A stretch of 64,000 nt of DNA from Nitrosomonas ureae (GCF_900108305.1 NZ_FNUX01000001.1:62001-126000); one strand, 5' to 3'. Shown: positions 28,078 through 38,279, numbered from the stretch's first letter. The notes: generated by a model not told the origin, from the letters alone. Numbers and translations are program-made.

Positions 28078-29274
28078 GTGATTATTGCTGCTATCTCACA
28101 GAAACAACAAATTCTGGAAAGTATTCGTCAATTTTTGTCTGAATTTGATATATCACATCCATCCTTCCACGGTTCGGATCAGGAAAATACACATAAGATA
28201 TTAACTATCAATGGTGGGATACAACAAGTAACCGCGGTTGCTGAACAAGAACATCCTGACCTGTTGTTATTGGAAAGTTCAGATGCTATGGAGAGTGAAC
28301 TACAGGTACTGGGAAATGTAACCGCGCGATTCCCGAGTTTGGGCGTCATCTTGTTATGTCCGATCCAGTCTCCTGAACGATTGTTGGAAGTCATGCGCGT
28401 AGGCGTTCGAGAAGCGCTTCCAACGCCACTGACCCGCGAATCACTACTGGGTGCAATTAATCGTTTTCAGCACAGAATCAAACAGGCAGGTATGCCTGTC
28501 AGGAGTGGAAAGGTTTTGGCGTTTATTCCCTGTAAAGGAGGAAGCGGGGCTACATTCTTAGCCACTAATCTGGCTTATACGCTGGCAGCACAGAACAACC
28601 AACGAGTCGCCTTAATTGACTTTAATCTTCAGTTGGGAGATGCCTCACTTTTTCTGAGCGATAGCAAATCTCCCGCATCGATTGCTGATGTCACTCGACA
28701 AATTCACCGGCTGGATGGGTCATTCCTGGCTTCCAGCATGATTCAGATTTTACCTAATTTGGGTATTTTAGCAGCACCGGATGAACCGGAAAAAGCAACG
28801 GAAATAAAACCCGAACATGTTAATCCCCTGCTTCAGGTTGCGATCAAGAATTATGATTTTGTCATTCTTGATATCGGTCGACGTATGGATGCCATATCAA
28901 TCCAGGCACTCGACAAAGCCGAGATGATTTTCCCAGTGTTGCAGCAGACTTTGCCATTTATCCGCGATGCCAAGCGCCTGATCGATGCATTCCATTCATT
29001 AGGCTACCACAAGGAAAAGTTGCGGCTTATTGTCAACCGTTATGACAAAAAAAGCGAGATTACGCTGGATGATATTCAGAATACACTTAAGAATCAGGTT
29101 TTTAAATCTATTCCCAACAACTTCTCCGTAGTCGATGAATCGGTGAACCACGGCGTGCCAGTCTTCAAACTTGCTCAGCGCAGTCCAATCTCCAGAGCAA
29201 TTGAAGAGATCAGCAATGAATTGAGTCTGAATACTGAACAACAAGAACGCTGGTTTAAAAGACTATTCTCTTAA
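28078..29274 (+). CDS. tadZ: TadZ/CpaE, ParA-like localisation ATPase
   Basis: 398 residues from GTG 28078 with AGAGGAA upstream. The N-terminal third is a receiver-like atypical domain without a clear phospho-acceptor (HPDLLLLESSD). The C-terminal part is a MinD/ParA-type ATPase with the deviant Walker A CKGGSGATFLATNLA and VALIDFNLQLGD. It places the Tad machine at its polar or patchy site. Confidence 0.94.
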   Translation: MIIAAISQKQQILESIRQFLSEFDISHPSFHGSDQENTHKILTINGGIQQVTAVAEQEHPDLLLLESSDAMESELQVLGNVTARFPSLGVILLCPIQSPERLLEVMRVGVREALPTPLTRESLLGAINRFQHRIKQAGMPVRSGKVLAFIPCKGGSGATFLATNLAYTLAAQNNQRVALIDFNLQLGDASLFLSDSKSPASIADVTRQIHRLDGSFLASSMIQILPNLGILAAPDEPEKATEIKPEHVNPLLQVAIKNYDFVILDIGRRMDAISIQALDKAEMIFPVLQQTLPFIRDAKRLIDAFHSLGYHKEKLRLIVNRYDKKSEITLDDIQNTLKNQVFKSIPNNFSVVDESVNHGVPVFKLAQRSPISRAIEEISNELSLNTEQQERWFKRLFS

Positions 29275-29298
29275 CAATTATTTTATGGATTATTAATC

Positions 29299-30669
29299 AT
29301 GTCTATACGGGATCGCTTACAACGCTGGGGAGAGAATAATACAAATGTGCCTGAACAGGTACTGATTATGGAAGATAGCATTACGCAGCTCGAGAAAAGT
29401 TCGTATCATGAGCTTAAATCCAAGATACATCAAAAACTACTCGACCGCGTTGATCTATCCGTGATGGAGAGGTTACCTTCAGATCGTTTGATGAACGAGA
29501 TCAAGGATCTTGTAGAACAATTACTGAATGAAGAGAAAATACCGATTAATCTGGCAGAAAGAGGCGGTTTGGTCTCCGATATTCAGCATGAAATTCTTGG
29601 TTTGGGGCCATTAGAGCCTTTACTGGCTGATCCAACAATTTCCGATATTCTGGTTAATACTTATAATCAGGTTTATGTCGAACGCCGCGGTAGACTGGAA
29701 CTAACAGATGCCCACTTTGCCGATAACCGTCATTTGATGAGAATTATAGACCGCATCGTATCCAGAATTGGGCGCCGCGTCGATGAATCCAGTCCGATGG
29801 TTGATGCCCGCTTATCAGACGGTTCCCGTGTCAATGCCATTATTCCGCCATTGGCTTTGGACGGGCCGTTATTATCTATCCGGCGCTTTCCGGCAGCTCC
29901 TCTTAAGATGGACGATCTGGTTCGCTATAAATCACTGACACCGTCAATGGCCGAAGTAATCGCAGGGCTTGTTAAAAGTAAGTGCAATATTCTCATTTCC
30001 GGTGGAACTGGTAGTGGCAAAACGACGTTGCTTAATATTATGTCCGGTTTTATTCCAGCATCTGAGAGGGTTGTGACTATCGAAGATGCGGCGGAACTGC
30101 AGCTACAACAACCCCATGTTGTGCGGCTTGAAACACGCCCTCCAAATGTTGAAGGTAAGGGTGAAGTAGCACAACGCGCATTAGTCCGCAATAGCCTGCG
30201 CATGCGGCCGGATCGAGTCATAATCGGTGAAGTGCGCGGCCCTGAAGCCATGGATATGTTGCAAGCCATGAATACAGGTCACGAAGGCTCTATGGCCACA
30301 GTGCACGCGAATACACCCAGAGATGCATTGAGTCGGATTGAAAATATGGTCAGCATGGCTGAAATGAATCTTCCTGCTAAAGCTGTACGACAGCAGATCA
30401 GCTCTGCAATCTGGGTCGTTGTTCAAGTTTCCCGTATGACAGATGGAAAACGCAAGCTAATCAGCATTCAGGAAATTACCGGTATGGAAGGCGACATTAT
30501 TACCATGCAGGAGATTTTTACTTATAGCCAGACAGGTGTAGATGAAAATGGAGTTATCCAGGGACACTTTCATGCGACCGGGATTCGACCCAAATTTGCT
30601 GAACGCTTGAAGGTATTCGGCATTCCTCTACGAGACGAATTGTTTGATCCGGGTAAAATCTTTCAATAA
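29299..30669 (+). CDS. tadA: Tad secretion ATPase TadA/CpaF
   Basis: 456 residues, hexameric motor for pilus extension and, in this family, retraction. An N-terminal all-helical domain is followed by the T2SSE core: Walker [15 protein letters not shown], Asp box ([12 protein letters not shown]), Walker [21 protein letters not shown] and the His box [15 protein letters not shown]. It is followed by tadB and tadC, the inner-membrane platform it drives. Confidence 0.97.
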   Translation: MSIRDRLQRWGENNTNVPEQVLIMEDSITQLEKSSYHELKSKIHQKLLDRVDLSVMERLPSDRLMNEIKDLVEQLLNEEKIPINLAERGGLVSDIQHEILGLGPLEPLLADPTISDILVNTYNQVYVERRGRLELTDAHFADNRHLMRIIDRIVSRIGRRVDESSPMVDARLSDGSRVNAIIPPLALDGPLLSIRRFPAAPLKMDDLVRYKSLTPSMAEVIAGLVKSKCNILISGGTGSGKTTLLNIMSGFIPASERVVTIEDAAELQLQQPHVVRLETRPPNVEGKGEVAQRALVRNSLRMRPDRVIIGEVRGPEAMDMLQAMNTGHEGSMATVHANTPRDALSRIENMVSMAEMNLPAKAVRQQISSAIWVVVQVSRMTDGKRKLISIQEITGMEGDIITMQEIFTYSQTGVDENGVIQGHFHATGIRPKFAERLKVFGIPLRDELFDPGKIFQ

Positions 30670-30678
30670 CGAGGTTGT

Positions 30679-31662
30679 TTGCAGAAAATGGACTATTCTT
30701 ATTATTTGTTTATAGCCTTGGTATTTGTGGCGATTGTGCTATTTCTGGAAGGACTGTACTTAACATGGAATGCCTATAAAGGGCCAGAAGCAGTTCGTAT
30801 CGAGAAACGGCTACAAACTATCTCTGCGGGTTGGCAGGACGCTACCGAGCGAAACCTGATTAAACAGCGGTTATTAAGTGATTCTCCAGCCTTAGAGCGC
30901 CTGTTGTTACAAATCCCGCGAATTCATAGTCTAGACCGGCTATTGATTCAGTCAGGCATGGAACTCAGTGTAACAGGCTTTCTGGGCTATACCTGCATAG
31001 CCGCACTGGGTGGCATGGCCATTGCGTTACTGTTGAATTTGCATTTCTTAATACTATTGCTGTGTGCCATAGTAGCCGGGTTATTTCCTGTTTTATTGGT
31101 ACTGAGTGCACGACATAAACGTTTGCTAAAAATTGAAGAACAATTGCCGGATGCCATGGATTTAATGGCGCGTGCATTGAAGGCTGGCCATGCCTTCTCC
31201 GGGGCGCTGCAAATGGTTTCCAGTGAAGGCGCGGAACCCATTGCAGGTGAATTCAGTACAACATTTGAAGAAGTCAATTATGGTATTTCGATGCAGGAAG
31301 CACTCATGAATCTCAGTACACGTGTACCCAGCACTGACCTGCGCTATCTTGTCATTGCAGTGCTTATTCAACGTGAAAGCGGTGGCAATCTGGCAGAGTT
31401 ACTTGAAAGTATCAGCAGCCTGATCCGGGCGCGCCTCAAATTATTAGGGACTATTCGTGTTCTGTCAGCAGAAGGACGTTTGTCAGCCTGGATTCTAGGC
31501 TGTTTGCCATTTGCAATAGCATTTTTAGTCCATCTGATTAATCCAGGATACTTGAATTTATTGTTTACAGATCCGTTAGGACACTTACTTCTCGGTGGTT
31601 CCTTAACGATGATGGTGATCGGAATTTTTGCCATGTGGCGGATTATTAAAATCCGGGTATGA
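30679..31662 (+). CDS. tadB: Tad inner-membrane platform protein TadB
   Basis: 327 residues with a T2SSF domain (LEEQ-type QLPDAMDLMARALKAGHAFS and NYGISMQEALMNLSTRVPST) and membrane segments at both ends. The start is TTG 30679 (GAGG just upstream) or ATG 30688. It forms with TadC the base on which TadA acts. Confidence 0.94.
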   Translation: MQKMDYSYYLFIALVFVAIVLFLEGLYLTWNAYKGPEAVRIEKRLQTISAGWQDATERNLIKQRLLSDSPALERLLLQIPRIHSLDRLLIQSGMELSVTGFLGYTCIAALGGMAIALLLNLHFLILLLCAIVAGLFPVLLVLSARHKRLLKIEEQLPDAMDLMARALKAGHAFSGALQMVSSEGAEPIAGEFSTTFEEVNYGISMQEALMNLSTRVPSTDLRYLVIAVLIQRESGGNLAELLESISSLIRARLKLLGTIRVLSAEGRLSAWILGCLPFAIAFLVHLINPGYLNLLFTDPLGHLLLGGSLTMMVIGIFAMWRIIKIRV

Positions 31663-31739
31663 GCCGATAGAAAACCTGATAGTGAATTCAGCCTGCATTA
31701 ATCGCAGTACCTTGTAATATAATTTGGAGTAAATAAATC

Positions 31740-32681
31740 ATGACCATGATTCAAATAGCTTATCTAGTCATCGTTTTTATTGCCGTAGCTGGCGGGGTAT
31801 TTGGATTGATGCGATTGCTGACATCTAATCCGACACAATCGCGACTGGATCAAATTGCATCCGAACATGCTGAAACATTTTTAAATGAATCCAGTCAATG
31901 GGAGCAGGCTACCAATAAGCTCACAAGCCCATTTGCCACACTTTCCCTGCCAAGTGAAGGCTGGGAAAACTCTGTATTACGCATTCGTTTTATGCATGCA
32001 GGTTACCGCACACAGTCAATACCCTTCTTTTATTTTGGAGGAAAAACATTATTGGCCTTAATCCTGCCAGGTATTTTCTTTCTTTATGTGGGTGTCAGCC
32101 GTTTGGAGATAAATACTGATGTCTCTTTATTTTTTTTCCTTATATTAGCTGCGGCGGGTTACTACCTGCCTAATTTAGCCTTGGCACATATCATTAAGCT
32201 ACGTCAGCGCGACTTGTTTGAGAACTTTCCTGATGCTATTGATCTCATGACGGTTTGTGTTGAGGCAGGATTAGGACTAGATGCAGCAATGAAAAAGGTC
32301 GGGGAAGAGATGCATGTGAAGTGCAAACCATTGGCGGAAGAGCTTCATTTGGTCAATCTGGAAATGCGCGCAGGCAGAAGCCGCGAACAAGCATTGCGAA
32401 ATCTGGCACTGCGCACCGGGGTTGAAGAAATAGAAGGGCTGGTTGCCATGTTGATACAAGCGGATCGTTTTGGCACCAGTATTGCATCTTCTCTACGTAT
32501 TCACTCCGATATGCTGCGTACCAAACGCCGCCTGCGTGCGGAAGAGGCAGCAGCCAAAATAGCGCTCAAGCTTCTTTTTCCACTCATTTTCTTTATTTTC
32601 CCGTCATTATTTGTGGTCATAATTGGTCCAGCAGCTATCATTATTCATCGAGTTCTGTTACCGACGATGGCTGGAGGTTAA
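31740..32681 (+). CDS. tadC: Tad inner-membrane platform protein TadC
   Basis: 313 residues with a T2SSF domain: FENFPDAIDLMTVCVEAGLG, then EMRAGRSREQALRNLALRTG and RADRFGTS-like QADRFGTSIASSLRIHSD, followed by the RRLRAEEAAAKIALKLLFPL exit helix. Paralogous to tadB and immediately after it. Confidence 0.95.
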   Translation: MTMIQIAYLVIVFIAVAGGVFGLMRLLTSNPTQSRLDQIASEHAETFLNESSQWEQATNKLTSPFATLSLPSEGWENSVLRIRFMHAGYRTQSIPFFYFGGKTLLALILPGIFFLYVGVSRLEINTDVSLFFFLILAAAGYYLPNLALAHIIKLRQRDLFENFPDAIDLMTVCVEAGLGLDAAMKKVGEEMHVKCKPLAEELHLVNLEMRAGRSREQALRNLALRTGVEEIEGLVAMLIQADRFGTSIASSLRIHSDMLRTKRRLRAEEAAAKIALKLLFPLIFFIFPSLFVVIIGPAAIIIHRVLLPTMAGG

Positions 32682-32700
32682 TTAAAGGAGCTATGAAATT

Positions 32701-33234
32701 ATGTACAAACTAAAACAATCACTGCTGATCATTGGCTGCCTGCTGATATTGGGAGGGTGCGCCACTTCGCAGCAAAAGAATAATAATGAAACTGATTCAT
32801 TATCCAAGTCGGAAGATTCACGTTTGGTGGAAGCCAAGCAGTTATATCAATTGGGTCGCGAATACTATCAGAAAAAGGAATACGCTGAAGCAATCAATGT
32901 CTATGAAAAATCTATTGAGCTAATGCCTGAGAATTACGACGCTTACAATAATTTGGGAGTAATCTATTCGATCCTGGGAGAAGATGAGCTTGCGCTCCAC
33001 TTTATCAAAGAAGCCATTCGACTGGCGCCTACATTATCCTATTTACACAACAATCTTGGTTATTCGTTGTTAAAACAAGGATACAACAGTGAAGCAGCCG
33101 GTGCATTCGAACGTGCGTTGCAACTCGATCCTGAAAATTCACATGCACGCAATAACCTGCGATCAGCATATAAGCGAATGGGATGCACCCCAAATGAACC
33201 TTGTGGACAATGGCAAGAACCCAAACAACCCTAG
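32701..33234 (+). CDS. tadD: TadD-like TPR lipoprotein
   Basis: 177 residues with lipobox LILGGCAT (Cys at 20), then about three TPR units (KKEYAEAINVYEKSIELMPE, NYDAYNNLGVIYSILGEDEL, SEAAGAFERALQLDPENSHA). TadD proteins are needed for secretin assembly in other species. It ends with a cysteine-bearing tail (GCTPNEPCGQW). Confidence 0.9.
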   Translation: MYKLKQSLLIIGCLLILGGCATSQQKNNNETDSLSKSEDSRLVEAKQLYQLGREYYQKKEYAEAINVYEKSIELMPENYDAYNNLGVIYSILGEDELALHFIKEAIRLAPTLSYLHNNLGYSLLKQGYNSEAAGAFERALQLDPENSHARNNLRSAYKRMGCTPNEPCGQWQEPKQP

Positions 33235-33319
33235 TTTTAGATTTAGAACAGTCCAGGTTTGATGAGCATCAGGCAGCTATTCTAGAAACATAATCACAGA
33301 AAGTACAGGAGAACATACT

Positions 33320-34357
33320 ATGTTCAAGATAAAACGACTTAGTTGGATAGTAGGCTGTGCACTTGCTTTAAATGGATGTGCTTTTATGCAAAAAGATACA
33401 TCAATGGCAGATATTGAAATCAAACCTGTGATGAATATAAAGCATGCAAATGGCAGTCCAAAAATCATGTATTTATTAGGACGATACTATCAGGGCAAGA
33501 TAGATTACCAAAAAGCAATTGCTGCCTATGAAAGAGCGCTGGAAGAAAAGCCTGATTATGTTGAAGTGCATAATGGTTTGGGCGTTATTTATTCCATACA
33601 AGGCCGACATGAACTATCACTGCAACACTTCCGCACGGCGATTGAATACGCGCCGGTGGAAACCTATTTGTATAACAACCTTGGTTATGCCTATCTGATT
33701 CAGGGCAATACAGCTGAAGCCGTTAAATCACTCGAGAAAGCAGTATTGTTGGACCCTGACAATAAAAGGGCACAACTTAATTTGGCAGTTGCGCAAGAAA
33801 GAATCAATCTGGGTGATAAAGCAGCTGCATTGCAGACAGACTCGATTGACCCGTTGCCTCTTGTCATGCAAGAAGTTTCCAACACTAACGTCAATGAGGT
33901 AAATGATAAGGCTGAGTCCCTGGCCACATCCGTGCCATATCGCGCAGATGATCAGGTTTCTCATCATAATGACTCTAAATCAGTGGATAGCACATACCTC
34001 CGATTAGAAATTTCGAATGGTAATGGCATTACAGGCATGGCAAAGCAGGTATCAGTTTTTTTTCAACAACACGGCGTTGCAAAAGCAAGGTTAACAAATC
34101 ACCAGACATACAAACATTATCAAACCGAAATTTATTATCGCTCAGGAAATTATGATCAAGCTTATCAGATCAATAAAATGTTACCCATACAAGTCAAGTT
34201 GGTTGAAAGTAACGAATTGCGAAGCGATATACAAATAAAAATTCTATTAGGGCAGGATTTCTCCCGTGAAGCTGCTTATTTTAATAAAAAAGAACTAATG
34301 CAAGTCAGCCAAAATGCTAAAAAATCCTTAAAAATCCTTAACCAGTCGATAAATTAG
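33320..34357 (+). CDS. TPR lipoprotein with LytR_C-type domain
   Basis: 345 residues. The lipobox is LALNGCAF. Three TPR units resemble those of the upstream TadD (YQGKIDYQKAIAAYERALEE and following), so the two genes look like an old duplication. After a polar linker the last 110 residues begin YLRLEISNGNGITGMAKQVS and resemble the LytR C-terminal domain, found on envelope proteins. It is the last gene of the tad run; a role in anchoring the pilus to the envelope is inferred. Confidence 0.82.
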   Translation: MFKIKRLSWIVGCALALNGCAFMQKDTSMADIEIKPVMNIKHANGSPKIMYLLGRYYQGKIDYQKAIAAYERALEEKPDYVEVHNGLGVIYSIQGRHELSLQHFRTAIEYAPVETYLYNNLGYAYLIQGNTAEAVKSLEKAVLLDPDNKRAQLNLAVAQERINLGDKAAALQTDSIDPLPLVMQEVSNTNVNEVNDKAESLATSVPYRADDQVSHHNDSKSVDSTYLRLEISNGNGITGMAKQVSVFFQQHGVAKARLTNHQTYKHYQTEIYYRSGNYDQAYQINKMLPIQVKLVESNELRSDIQIKILLGQDFSREAAYFNKKELMQVSQNAKKSLKILNQSIN

Positions 34358-34374
34358 TAAATTGACCTTCAATT

Positions 34375-34416
34375 ACTGCATGGGGGTTCGCATGCGCAGG
34401 CAAATCCCCATGCAGT
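34375..34416. terminator. Bidirectional hairpin between convergent genes
   Basis: ACTGCATGGGG and CCCCATGCAGT form a perfect 11-bp stem around 20 bases, between the end of the tad locus and the convergent ATPase gene. No T-run is present. Confidence 0.65.
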
Positions 34417-34427
34417 GGGGTACCAAT

Positions 34428-35864
34428 TCACAATTCTATAAAATAGTTGGTTGCTGCCATATCGATGGTTACAGCAGTAAATGTCGGCAACTGCTTTAAG
34501 TACCTTGAGAAATCAACAATTTGATCGATAATATCGCGCGGATGACTACCCGTCAGCGCTCGTCCAGTTTTTCGATAATATGTATCTATAAGGTAATCTG
34601 CCGCATCTTCCTTAAATTCGATACCTTGTATCACACAAACACGTCGCAAAATCTCCTTATACTCACCTTCAGTTGAATGAGGCATCTTTATTTTATGACG
34701 GATACGGCGTAAAAAAGCTTCATCAACCAAATCCGCAGGATGCAGATTGGTACAAAAGATGTTAACTTGATCAAAAGGTATCTCAAATTTCATACCAGTA
34801 TGCAATGATAGAAAATCTGTACCCCGCTCCAGAGGAACAATCCAGCGATTGAGCATCTCACGCGGAGTCACTCTCTGGCGGCCAAAATCATCCAGAATGA
34901 ACACGCCATTCGCGGCCTTCATCTGTACTGGCGCTTCATAAAACTTGCTATGAATATCCAAATGCAAATCGAGCATTTCGGTAGTAAATTCCGCACCGAC
35001 CATTACAACGGGACGGCGGCATTTTTTCCAACGCGGATCGTGTTTCAGATTGACGTTTATATCCAGTTGCATTTCTTCTCTGGTTTTTTCTGTAATTTCA
35101 AAATGTATTGCAGGATCAAATACGCGAATTATTTGACCGCCCACCTCGATAGCTTGCGGTATAAAAACATGGTCAGGTAATGCGCGCCCTAATGCTTCTG
35201 CAATACTTGATTTTCCTGTTCCCGGCGGACCATATAGAAAAATTGCGCGTCCTGAGCTGAAAGCAGGACCTAACTGGTTAAGTAATTTTTCACTAATAAC
35301 CATATGACTCAGTGACTCTTGTATCCATTTACTATCTATCCGAATCTGCTGAACATGTTGCTGAGCAAGGATGCGCGTATAATCTTTCAGAGGAACCGGA
35401 GCAGCGCTGGCATAAAGACTAATATTCAAAGCCGCCTCTGCTCTTTCGCGGCCTCGCTGCGTTAATTCAAAAACTTGAGTTTCTCGCCCATAACCGGCTG
35501 CTGAACGAATAGCAATCAAATGATCTGCCTGAAGTAATTCAATGATCTCATTTATAACACTAAATGGAAGGCATAATTTATTATTGATTTGACACAAGGT
35601 AAAAGTGCCTGCTTCTTGATATGCGATTTTCAATAATAGATCACTAAGAAAAGCTTCGCTCAGTCCAGTATTACTTATTTTCAATGGTATTGGTGGAATA
35701 GGATGCAATATTTTCTTTACTTGCTCAGAAGTAAGAAAACCTAATGAAACGAGACTATCTTCTAGTTTCCCACTACTCTGCTTTTGGTTGATTCTTGCTT
35801 GAACCAATTGCGCATCAGAAATAAGACCTTCTTTAATCAATAATCTGCCAATAGAATTCGCCAT
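34428..35864 (-). CDS. AAA+ ATPase with type II secretion ATPase-like N-domain
   Basis: 478 residues. Residues 1-55 (IGRLLIKEGLISDAQLVQAR and GFLTSEQV) match the MshEN/T2SSE N-terminal fold that in some secretion ATPases binds c-di-GMP. Residues 65-145 look like a winged helix. The AAA+ core has Walker A YGPPGTGKSS (211-220) and a Walker B-like VFILDDFGRQ (321-330), where Asp replaces the usual Glu. An arginine-finger-like FLRRIRHKI and a C-terminal lid follow. It is convergent with the tad locus and may serve it, but no operon link exists. Confidence 0.75.
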   Translation of the reverse strand: MANSIGRLLIKEGLISDAQLVQARINQKQSSGKLEDSLVSLGFLTSEQVKKILHPIPPIPLKISNTGLSEAFLSDLLLKIAYQEAGTFTLCQINNKLCLPFSVINEIIELLQADHLIAIRSAAGYGRETQVFELTQRGRERAEAALNISLYASAAPVPLKDYTRILAQQHVQQIRIDSKWIQESLSHMVISEKLLNQLGPAFSSGRAIFLYGPPGTGKSSIAEALGRALPDHVFIPQAIEVGGQIIRVFDPAIHFEITEKTREEMQLDINVNLKHDPRWKKCRRPVVMVGAEFTTEMLDLHLDIHSKFYEAPVQMKAANGVFILDDFGRQRVTPREMLNRWIVPLERGTDFLSLHTGMKFEIPFDQVNIFCTNLHPADLVDEAFLRRIRHKIKMPHSTEGEYKEILRRVCVIQGIEFKEDAADYLIDTYYRKTGRALTGSHPRDIIDQIVDFSRYLKQLPTFTAVTIDMAATNYFIEL

Positions 35865-36243
35865 AACGTACCTTCTTTCTTAAAATTAAAAGTAATTAAC
35901 CAGATCTACCCTAACTAATTGAGTTCTTTATCTTGTTCCAGAACCTAAGTTCAGGTTAACGACTAATTATTATTTTTCTTCATACAAAGTAAGAGTCCAC
36001 TTTTGCAAACAACGCTTAGCCCACGTGGCTACGCATACCACCATCCTTGCGCTACCATGCATTTTAGGAAACTTCAGACTCCTTGAAAATCAGCGTACAT
36101 CAAACAGGCAGTTTATTGATTACCTACCTCTCTGAAAACATAAATTGATTCGCATGGTAATTAAAAGTACTATGAGATAGTTGATAACTAAAGCTGTTTA
36201 ATATTATTGAAATCGGTACCAGATCATTTAATGAGGTGAAACA
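35865..36243. other. Divergent intergenic region, no gene seen
   Basis: About 380 bases between the minus-strand ATPase and the plus-strand cytochrome gene. It should hold both promoters. I see no RNA gene, repeat or coding relic. Confidence 0.5.
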
Positions 36244-36807
36244 ATGAAAACAATCCTGAGTCTGTTATTGGTATCATTTGTCATAGGCATCATCGCTCTT
36301 GGATCAGGGGCTTACAATATGGCCGCGACAGAAAAACACTGGCAAATCACCGAAAAAATCATTGAATGGGTACGTGACAGCTCCATTAAAGCACGCGCCG
36401 AAGACTTGACAGTACCCTCACTGGAAGACACAGAATTACTCGCGCAAGGCGCGGAACACTATCATGCCATGTGCACCATCTGCCATCTGACACCCGGCAT
36501 GAAACCGACAGAACTCTCGGCAGGTCTATACCCTCAGGCCCCCATATTCCATCAACGCGAAATCATCACTGATGAAACAAAGCGAATGGAGCACGCCAAA
36601 GCGTATTTTTGGGTGATAAAGAATGGCCTGAAAATGACTGCTATGCCAGCATGGGGGCTGAGTCATGATGATCAGGCGATTTGGGGAATGGTTGCTTTTA
36701 TCTTCAAATTAAGCCATATGACACCGGAGCAATATGAAAATCTCATCAGCTCAACCCAAGGTCATGCACATGGCGGCGAAGACAACGGCCATGGACACAG
36801 TCATTGA
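36244..36807 (+). CDS. Cytochrome c with histidine-rich tail
   Basis: 187 residues with an uncleaved or cleaved N-terminal hydrophobic segment (residues 4-24). One heme c site is CTICH (77-81), and a likely axial methionine lies in KMTAMPAWG. The last 14 residues (HAHGGEDNGHGHSH) are a histidine-rich metal-binding tail. Ribosome site GAGGTG. Periplasmic electron carrier of unknown partner; the tail suggests copper, nickel or zinc binding, which is inference. Confidence 0.88.
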   Translation: MKTILSLLLVSFVIGIIALGSGAYNMAATEKHWQITEKIIEWVRDSSIKARAEDLTVPSLEDTELLAQGAEHYHAMCTICHLTPGMKPTELSAGLYPQAPIFHQREIITDETKRMEHAKAYFWVIKNGLKMTAMPAWGLSHDDQAIWGMVAFIFKLSHMTPEQYENLISSTQGHAHGGEDNGHGHSH

Positions 36808-36858
36808 CTTGACAAGCCCGCCAAGCAGAAAAGCCCAGCTTATCATTGCCGGGTAACT

Positions 36859-37287
36859 GTGGTTTTATCGGTTATCACAAGCAACCTCATCGCAAGTTAC
36901 CGTCGCACTCATTATCGAGTGGGTGCCGGTTGCAATTCAATCTTCTTATGCATTGATCAATATTCGGAATCACTGGCAAAATTTTTAGCGGCATCAAAGC
37001 AATCATGCGCGGCAATTGTCAGCGCATACAACCCTTACAGTCAGCTTGCCAGTAATGAAGAAAATCTAGAGGCGCACGAACAACTCAGAAATTTGTTGCA
37101 GCATCGCCCCTATCCAATCATTGAAAGCCTGAATATAGATCCAACCGGCCAATGGCCGCCTGAAGAAAGCCTCTTTGTTCCCGGATTGGATCTTAATACC
37201 GGCCGGTCGATCGGGCAGCAATTTAATCAAAATGCCATTGCATGGATTGATAATGAAGCAATTCCCCGTCTGATATTGTTACGCTAG
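36859..37287 (+). CDS. DUF3293 protein
   Basis: About 142 residues. ASYRRTHYRV, AIVSAYNPYSQ, WPPEESLFVPGLD and QQFNQNAIAWID follow the DUF3293 pattern. Function unknown, cytoplasmic. The start is uncertain: GTG 36859 has only a weak ribosome site and no ATG occurs before the domain. It follows the cytochrome gene by 50 bases. Confidence 0.8.
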   Translation: MVLSVITSNLIASYRRTHYRVGAGCNSIFLCIDQYSESLAKFLAASKQSCAAIVSAYNPYSQLASNEENLEAHEQLRNLLQHRPYPIIESLNIDPTGQWPPEESLFVPGLDLNTGRSIGQQFNQNAIAWIDNEAIPRLILLR

Positions 37288-37418
37288 AAAGTATGGCTCA
37301 GCGCTTTTTGCAACAGAAGAAACGCATTCAAAATCCGTATCGCTAAAAATTCAATGTAGCTGGCAGCATAAACCCGATGCTATACTCGGAGCTTTAAAAC
37401 ACAGTTTGGAAGATCATT

Positions 37419-38279
37419 ATGAAAAAAACACTTACCTTTCTAACTCTGGCTATCTTCAGTTTTGGCTTACTTGCTTTTGATGCAGAAGCAAGACGCATGG
37501 GCGGCGGTAAGAATCTAGGCACTCAACGTCAATCGGTCAATCAGCAGCAAGCTGCACCCAAGCCACAGCAAGCACCAGCTGCGGCACCCGCTGCCGCAGC
37601 TGGTGGCAGTAAATGGGGTGGCGCATTAGCCGGCCTGGCTGCCGGTGGCTTACTGGCTGCACTTTTTATGGGAGGCGCGTTTGAAAACATCAATATGATG
37701 GATATCGTAACCATGCTGTTACTCATAGGCGCTGTATTTTTCATCATCCGCATGCTGCGTAAACCCAAGGTTGAACAATCGCCCTCCATGCAATATTCGG
37801 GCATAAATACAAATACACGCGAAAACTTCAATACCCCTGCATTCACGCCGCCCGCTGGAACCGCAATCGCGGACAGTCAAACCGCTTATCGGCAACCCAA
37901 TATTCCCGCAGACTTTAAAGTGGAGCCCTTTTTACGCCATGCAAAAGCTTCGTTTATGCGCCTGCAGGCCGCTCACGATCATGGCGACATTAATGAAATT
38001 CGTGACTACACAACATCGGAGATGCTGGCAGAGATTAGCGCACAAATTAATGCACGGGGTGATGCGCAACAAACAACCGAAATCATGTTCATTGATGCTA
38101 ATTTACTGGAAGTTGAAACAACCGGTGACCTGGCTATCGCAAGTGTCCGCTTTACCGGTCAATTAAAAGATTTACCTGATGGAGAACCGGAAGCATTTGA
38201 TGAGATCTGGCATGTGCAGAAAGATCTGAAGGATCCCAATGCAACCTGGTTATTGGCCGGTATTCAACAAGCCTCTTAG
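37419..38279 (+). CDS. Tim44-like domain membrane protein
   Basis: 286 residues. A signal peptide ends near FDAEARRMGGG, followed by a Gln/Ala/Pro-rich linker and two membrane segments (about 65-85 and 92-110). The C-terminal Tim44-like domain has FKVEPFLRHAKASFMRLQAA and FDEIWHVQKDL...WLLAGIQQ. Such proteins occur widely in proteobacteria near the inner membrane with no settled function. Confidence 0.88.
   Translation: MKKTLTFLTLAIFSFGLLAFDAEARRMGGGKNLGTQRQSVNQQQAAPKPQQAPAAAPAAAAGGSKWGGALAGLAAGGLLAALFMGGAFENINMMDIVTMLLLIGAVFFIIRMLRKPKVEQSPSMQYSGINTNTRENFNTPAFTPPAGTAIADSQTAYRQPNIPADFKVEPFLRHAKASFMRLQAAHDHGDINEIRDYTTSEMLAEISAQINARGDAQQTTEIMFIDANLLEVETTGDLAIASVRFTGQLKDLPDGEPEAFDEIWHVQKDLKDPNATWLLAGIQQAS

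Noticed and set aside
21212-34357. Horizontally acquired island for the tad locus
   Set aside because: No integrase, tRNA-end duplication or sharp base-composition change is visible at the edges; tad loci are often mobile, but nothing here proves it.
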